Positions 13,928 through 17,888 of a stretch of 17,888 nucleotides of DNA are shown here, in pieces. The notes below the pieces were generated by a model. It was given only the letters and a program-made list of their open reading frames with translations, ran no database searches and was not told where the DNA came from. The translations under genes and the position numbers were made by a program. Position 1 is the stretch's first letter. Each line of letters begins with the position of its first letter. Source of the DNA: Actinomyces sp. (GTDB lineage Bacteria > Actinomycetota > Actinomycetes > Actinomycetales > Actinomycetaceae); contig NZ_JAUMUL010000070.1 in NCBI RefSeq assembly GCF_030530635.1, positions 1 to 17,888 of the forward strand, read 5' to 3'.

Positions 13928-16128
13928 CACTGTCTCCAGTCCCCGCCCCGCTCCTCGGACTCCGGGCTGTGATCGGCGTCGGCGGGCTGCTGACCGCCTC
14001 CGGCATCCGGTGCGGCGCCGGGCGCGACGGCGTCGGAGGCCTGGGGGGCGATCTGGGCGGCCTTGGCGGCGTGGCGGTCGGGGGCCTTGGCGGCCGCGCC
14101 GAAGGTGGCGGCGACGTCGTCGGTCAGGACGAGGGCGTCGTCGGAGTGCCACAGGGGGCGGCGCGGCTGGCGGATGACGGGGGCGAAGATCTGCTCCAAG
14201 TCCTTCTCCAGCAGGGTCTCCTTCTCCAGCAGCTGGGTGGCCAGGTCCTCCAGGACGTGCCGGTTGCGCACCAGGATCTCCCAGGCCTCCCGGTGGGCGG
14301 CGTCCATGAGGGCACGGACCTCGGCGTCGACGGCGGCAGCGACGTCCTCGGAGAAATCGCGGTTGGTGGCGTTCAGGCCCAGGACCGTCTCATTCTCGGT
14401 GGTGCCCAGGCGCACCGCCCCCACGGAGCGGGTCATGCCATAGTCGGTGACCATCTTGCGGGCGGTGGCGGTGGCCTTCTCGATGTCGTTGGAGGCCCCG
14501 GTGGTGGGGTCGCGGAAGACGATCTCCTCCGCGGCGCGCCCGCCCATGGCGTAGACCAGCTGATCGAGCAGTTCGTTGCGGGTGGTGGAGTACTTGTCGT
14601 CGGCGGGCATGACCATGGTGTAGCCCAGGGCCTTGCCGCGCGGCAGGATGGTGACCTTGGTGACCGGGTCGGAGTAGGCGCCGGCGGCCGCACACAGGGC
14701 GTGGCCGGCCTCGTGGTAGGCGGTGACGGCCTTCTCATGGTCGTTCATGACGCGGGTGCGCTTCTGGGGACCGGCGATGACCCGGTCGATGGCCTCATCC
14801 AGGGCCCGGTTGTCGATGAGTTGGGCGTTGGAGCGGGCGGTGAGCAGCGCCGCCTCGTTGAGGACGTTGGCCAGGTCGGCGCCGGTGAAGCCGGGGGTGC
14901 GCTTGGCCACCTGGTCCAGGTCGACGTCATGGGTCATGGGCTTGCCCTTGGCGTGTACACGCAGGATGGCGGCACGGCCGGCCATGTCGGGGGCCTCCAC
15001 CGATACCTGCCGGTCGAAGCGGCCGGGGCGCAGCAGGGCGGGGTCGAGGACGTCGGGCCGGTTGGTGGCGGCGATGAGGATGACGTTGGTGGTGGCATCG
15101 AAGCCGTCCATCTCCACCAGCAGCTGGTTGAGGGTCTGCTCGCGCTCGTCGTGTCCGCCGCCCATGCCGGAGCCGCGGTGGCGGCCGACGGCGTCGATCT
15201 CGTCGACGAAGATAATGGCCGGGGCGTTCTCCTTGGCCTGCTCGAACAGGTCGCGCACACGGGAAGCGCCCACGCCTACGAACATCTCCACGAATTCCGA
15301 ACCGGACATGGAGAAGAAGGGCACGCCGGCCTCGCCGGCCACCGCGCGGGCCAGGAGCGTCTTACCGGTGCCGGGCGGCCCGTACAGCAACACGCCCTTG
15401 GGGATCTTGGCGCCCACCGCCTGGAACTTCTCGGGTTCGGACAGGAACTCGCGGATCTCCTCCAGTTCCTCGACCGCCTCGTCCTCCCCGGCGACGTCGT
15501 CGAAGGTGACGTCGGGCATCTCCTTGGAGCCGACCTTCGCCTTGGAGCGGCCGAAGCCCAAGGCGCCGTTACGTCCGCCGCCCATGCGGCCGATGAACCA
15601 CCACATGAAGGCCACGAAAATCACCATCGGCAGCAGCAGCTGCAGCATTGAGGACCACCAGGTGGTGGTGGGCACCACCGAGTTGTAGCCGCCGGAGGGG
15701 TTGGCGGCCTGAACGAGCCGGTTGACCTGCCCGGCCTGCGCATCGGTGTAGGTGAACTGAACGCGCCGACCCACGTTCTGGGAGCTCTCACCCTCCGCCT
15801 TGGGCCGCCTGGTGTAGTCCTCGGTCAGATCCAGCTCCACACGCTGCGTGCCGTCGATCACGGTCACGGACTCGACGGTCTTCGGGGCGTCCTGAAGGAT
15901 GGCCAGACCATCGGAGGTGTCAATGGTGCGGTAGCCGCCGGCGGAGGTGAACAGGGCCCAGCCCAACAGCACGAGCATCACGAAGGGGGTCAGCCACAGC
16001 AGCGGATTGCCCAGCGCCCCGCGACGACGCCCACCCCCCTGCTTGGAGCCCCCCTTGTCACCGCCGCGGCCACTCTTCTTGGCAGAGCGCTCCGCCACGC
16101 GGATCTGTCCGGAATCGTTCATCGGCAT
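13924..16128 (-). CDS. ftsH: ATP-dependent zinc metalloprotease FtsH
   Basis: Membrane-anchored AAA protease that degrades misfolded membrane proteins and some regulators as a hexamer. Of about 734 residues: a Lys/Gly-rich N-terminus, membrane segment 1 (about 41-60), an extracytoplasmic region (about 65-157), membrane segment 2 (about 158-180), the AAA domain with Walker A GPPGTGKT (250-257), Walker B IIFVDEID (305-312) and second region of homology ATNRPDVLDPALLRPGRFDR (354-373), then the peptidase domain with HEAGH (472-476) and the later Asp ligand in GASNDIEKAT. The Ala/Pro-rich tail of about 55 residues is typical of actinobacteria. ATG 16128 has AAGGGA four nt upstream; ATG 16122 is an equally possible start. 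Its stop overlaps the folE start. The hpt and tilS genes usual upstream are not here. Confidence 0.97.
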   Translation of the reverse strand: MPMNDSGQIRVAERSAKKSGRGGDKGGSKQGGGRRRGALGNPLLWLTPFVMLVLLGWALFTSAGGYRTIDTSDGLAILQDAPKTVESVTVIDGTQRVELDLTEDYTRRPKAEGESSQNVGRRVQFTYTDAQAGQVNRLVQAANPSGGYNSVVPTTTWWSSMLQLLLPMVIFVAFMWWFIGRMGGGRNGALGFGRSKAKVGSKEMPDVTFDDVAGEDEAVEELEEIREFLSEPEKFQAVGAKIPKGVLLYGPPGTGKTLLARAVAGEAGVPFFSMSGSEFVEMFVGVGASRVRDLFEQAKENAPAIIFVDEIDAVGRHRGSGMGGGHDEREQTLNQLLVEMDGFDATTNVILIAATNRPDVLDPALLRPGRFDRQVSVEAPDMAGRAAILRVHAKGKPMTHDVDLDQVAKRTPGFTGADLANVLNEAALLTARSNAQLIDNRALDEAIDRVIAGPQKRTRVMNDHEKAVTAYHEAGHALCAAAGAYSDPVTKVTILPRGKALGYTMVMPADDKYSTTRNELLDQLVYAMGGRAAEEIVFRDPTTGASNDIEKATATARKMVTDYGMTRSVGAVRLGTTENETVLGLNATNRDFSEDVAAAVDAEVRALMDAAHREAWEILVRNRHVLEDLATQLLEKETLLEKDLEQIFAPVIRQPRRPLWHSDDALVLTDDVAATFGAAAKAPDRHAAKAAQIAPQASDAVAPGAAPDAGGGQQPADADHSPESEERGGDWRQW

Positions 16129-16501
16129 TTGGTCCCTTCGGCTGTCTAACCCCCCTGACGCTAGCCGATACCGCCGACAGGTTTCGCCTCCGGCCGCCCC
16201 CTGTTCGCGCCGGGCGTGGGTGAAATACCCTCCAGAACCGCACGAAACTAGGGCAGGCTCCCAGCGACCCACACAAGCTACGTGTCCTGAGTGTGACCAA
16301 GTCGAGGACGTTGTTGGCGACACGCCGTGGCGCGTCGCCGGGGTTTCATCTAACGTGTTGATTACGCACTCGCTCGGCCTCGAGTCCTGGAGCCTGGTTG
16401 GGTGCGTAGCCCTAGGCTGCACCGGATCTAGCCCCTGGTTCTCCGGGAAAACGGTTCATCCGCAGCGTCAACCTCCACCAACGCACAGGAGACCCTGACC
16501 A
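16129..16501. other. Divergent intergenic region between ftsH and the NlpC/P60-like gene
   Basis: The 373 bp must contain both promoters, but no convincing hexamer pair stands out. It holds the ftsH ribosome site (AAGGGA, 16138-16133), the palindrome at 16316-16339, and AGGAGA (16487-16492), 9 nt before the TTG start of the hydrolase. I looked for a ydaO-type cyclic-di-AMP riboswitch and could not support one. Confidence 0.5.
16316..16339. repeat. 24-bp inverted repeat in the divergent promoter region
   Basis: GGCGACACGCC (16316-16326) and GGCGCGTCGCC (16329-16339) are inverted copies with one mismatch and a 2-bp centre. The very short centre favours a protein-binding site over an RNA hairpin. 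It is near the middle of the ftsH/NlpC gap. Confidence 0.45.
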
Positions 16502-17686
16502 TTGTCACTTCTCAGATCACTTCACCGATGTGCCGCGTTGAGCACCGGGGTGGCCGTTACGGCCACCCTGGCGGTCGCGGCAGCGCTGCCAGCCGCACCG
16601 GCTCAGGCAGCGCCCCAGTTCGACACCACCGCGGACCTGATGTCCGCCTCCAGCCTGTCCGGCACGGTCTACACGGCGGGCGATGAGGCCGCCGACGACG
16701 GCGCGGGCATGCGCTTCACCGTCACGAACACTCTTCCTGACGGAATTGAGGGGAATATCGCCGTCCCGCTCGCGGACAACACCTGGGCTGTGCCGCAGGG
16801 CCTGCCCACCTCCCCCACGCGCAATGCCGACTCCGCCGCCGTCGAGGACCTCCTCACCCGTGCTCAGACCTTCTACGACGCCGGTGGCCAGCTCATCTGG
16901 GACTCCAGTCGGCCCACCCCCCTGACGGGAACGGTGGTGCACAGCAGCACGAGCGCGCCTTACGGGGTGACCTGCTCTACCTTCGTGAGCATGGTGCTGC
17001 TCGGCTGGGACTATCAGCACACCACGTACGTCTCCAATGAGAACACCCAGGTCGGCTACGCGGTCGACTTCGGTGTGGACCCCACCACCTCCAAGATCTG
17101 GCGGGCCAACAACCTGGCCAGCTGGTTCTACGCCAACGGCGACCTGTGGCTGGAGACCAACGGCAACTACCAGCGCGGGGACATCCTGTTCTTCTCCGCG
17201 CAGGACCCCGAGGGCCGCATCGACCAGGTGCGCGCCGGCACCGAGGCCACCTACTTCGGCAACGTCTACCACGCCGCGATCTACATGGGCGATGGCAAGC
17301 TGATCCACTCCACCGGCACCGGCGACGGCGTCAACATCACCGACCTGAACCCGGTGCTGGAGGCGGACCTGTCATTCGTCGCCCGTCCGAACTTCACCGC
17401 CGAGGCCGCTAACACCGGAGGCAGCACCGGCTCAACCAGTGGGAGCACTACGAGGACCTCCGAGGACGGTCAGAGCACGGTCGCTGCCGGTGACGACGCC
17501 GCTCCGAGCACAACCACCGGTAACGAGCAGCAGAACTCCACCCAGGTCACGAACTCCGGAGGCGTTCGGGCAGTCACCTCGGTGCCGCCCAACCGGCATT
17601 TCTCCCGTCCGATCGAGGATAACCGCAGTTGGAAGTCTCGCCGAATGGCGAGTTCCGCATCAACCTCTCCGGCAAACGCCGAGTAG
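16502..17686 (+). CDS. Secreted NlpC/P60-like cysteine hydrolase
   Basis: A 394-residue exported protein, probably cutting peptidoglycan peptides in the wall. A TTG start at 16502 is preceded by AGGAGA. The signal peptide has Arg residues, a long Ala-rich core and a likely cleavage after AQA (36/37). The NlpC/P60-like catalytic Cys is C158 in YGVTCSTFVSMVLLGWDY (a variant of the usual DCSG) and the His is H257 in VYHAAIYMGDGKLIHSTG. QRGDILFF (224-231) is also family-typical. The distance between Cys and His (99 residues) is long for the family and holds a Trp/Tyr-rich insertion. The last 90 residues are Ser/Thr/Gly-rich and then Arg-rich, with no wall anchor or SH3 domain; a shifted frame near the end is mentioned in the findings. 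The fold call is good, the substrate is inferred. Confidence 0.8.
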   Translation: MSLLRSLHRCAALSTGVAVTATLAVAAALPAAPAQAAPQFDTTADLMSASSLSGTVYTAGDEAADDGAGMRFTVTNTLPDGIEGNIAVPLADNTWAVPQGLPTSPTRNADSAAVEDLLTRAQTFYDAGGQLIWDSSRPTPLTGTVVHSSTSAPYGVTCSTFVSMVLLGWDYQHTTYVSNENTQVGYAVDFGVDPTTSKIWRANNLASWFYANGDLWLETNGNYQRGDILFFSAQDPEGRIDQVRAGTEATYFGNVYHAAIYMGDGKLIHSTGTGDGVNITDLNPVLEADLSFVARPNFTAEAANTGGSTGSTSGSTTRTSEDGQSTVAAGDDAAPSTTTGNEQQNSTQVTNSGGVRAVTSVPPNRHFSRPIEDNRSWKSRRMASSASTSPANAE

Positions 17687-17888
17687 GCGGACGCGAGCCC
17701 GCTCGATGTCGGCGGCTCTCGGTCATGAACCGCGGGTGAGCGGGCCCGCACGGACAACCGAATAGTCGCCGTGGGTGGCGGTCGGGCCGTTTGGCCCGGC
17801 CGCCCCCCACGCTTCGTCGTCACCGGACCGGCGCACTGGTGGCGGGACCCAGCACTATCCCGACACAGTAAAATCGCGACCCGGTAAT
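17687..17888. other. Region after the NlpC/P60-like gene
   Basis: The 202 bp contain the terminator at 17771-17810 and, near the window edge, TAAAAT (17869-17874), a possible -10 of a gene beyond the window with no matching -35. No gene is supported. Confidence 0.4.
17771..17810 (+). terminator. Strong terminator hairpin of the NlpC/P60-like gene
   Basis: The arms 17777-17788 and 17793-17804 pair over 12 bp (one G-T wobble) around a GTTT loop, and after one mismatch five further pairs (GTGGG with CCCAC) extend the stem to 18 positions. It is followed by GCTTCGTCGT, not a clean U-run, but the stem is the strongest in the window. Confidence 0.75.

Noticed and set aside
13928..14152. N-terminal extension of folE to an upstream ATG
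   Set aside because: The extra 75 residues are Arg-rich and overlap ftsH; GTP cyclohydrolase I length and the GTGA overlap support the start at 13927.
13675..15651. Long plus-strand open frame of 658 codons opposite ftsH
   Set aside because: Gly/Val/Leu-rich composition typical of an antisense shadow in GC-rich DNA; it overlaps the fully conserved ftsH on the other strand.
16129..16501. Cyclic-di-AMP (ydaO) riboswitch upstream of the NlpC/P60-like gene
   Set aside because: Such riboswitches precede wall-hydrolase genes in actinobacteria, but the conserved motifs could not be found here.

Overview
The window is GC-rich bacterial DNA, almost fully coding. Its gene content and order point to an actinobacterium, most likely Actinomyces or another Actinomycetaceae genus: ftsH, folE, folP, folB/folK, DUF3180, DUF2520, panC, a YdbS/YdbT-like PH-domain pair, panD and lysS all lie on the minus strand. 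The genus is inferred from protein style and synteny, because no rRNA is present.

Layout from left to right. Positions 1-1595 hold the start and most of lysS (minus; its 3' end is outside the window). At 1911-2846 (plus) is an orphan AbiEi/DUF559-type protein with a PD-(D/E)XK nuclease core, preceded by DnaA-box-like and palindromic DNA and followed by a strong hairpin. Then on the minus strand come panD (3094-3549), two coupled bacterial PH-domain membrane proteins (3705-6058), panC (6239-7231), a Rossmann/DUF2520 protein (7241-8326), a DUF3180 membrane protein (8506-8994), a long FolB-FolK fusion (8991-10910) and folP (10907-11788). A plus-strand AAA/STAND-like ATPase (12057-13274) interrupts the folate genes. 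folE (13352-13927) and ftsH (13924-16128) follow. Divergent from ftsH is a secreted NlpC/P60-like hydrolase (16502-17686), closed by a strong terminator hairpin.

How the genes fit together. folE, folP, folB and folK cover most of tetrahydrofolate synthesis, and the 4-nt overlaps (ftsH/folE, folP/folBK, folBK/DUF3180) indicate translational coupling in one transcript. panC and panD make pantothenate for coenzyme A, and the DUF2520 protein sits 9 bp before panC. The PH-domain and DUF3180 proteins are membrane neighbours.

The most notable structure is the ATPase insertion. A perfect 67-bp direct repeat (11919-11985 and 13337-13403, offset 1,418 bp) brackets the ATPase gene. The repeat is the last 16 codons of folE, its stop codon and a little downstream DNA. 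The ATPase module therefore appears to have entered the 3' end of folE while restoring an intact folE, with no transposase or integrase on board. It carries its own promoter, overlapped by an AT-rich palindrome, and separates folE from folP. A second item is a dispersed pair of short tandem repeats built on CCGAGNTCGGTAGA, found in two separate intergenic gaps.
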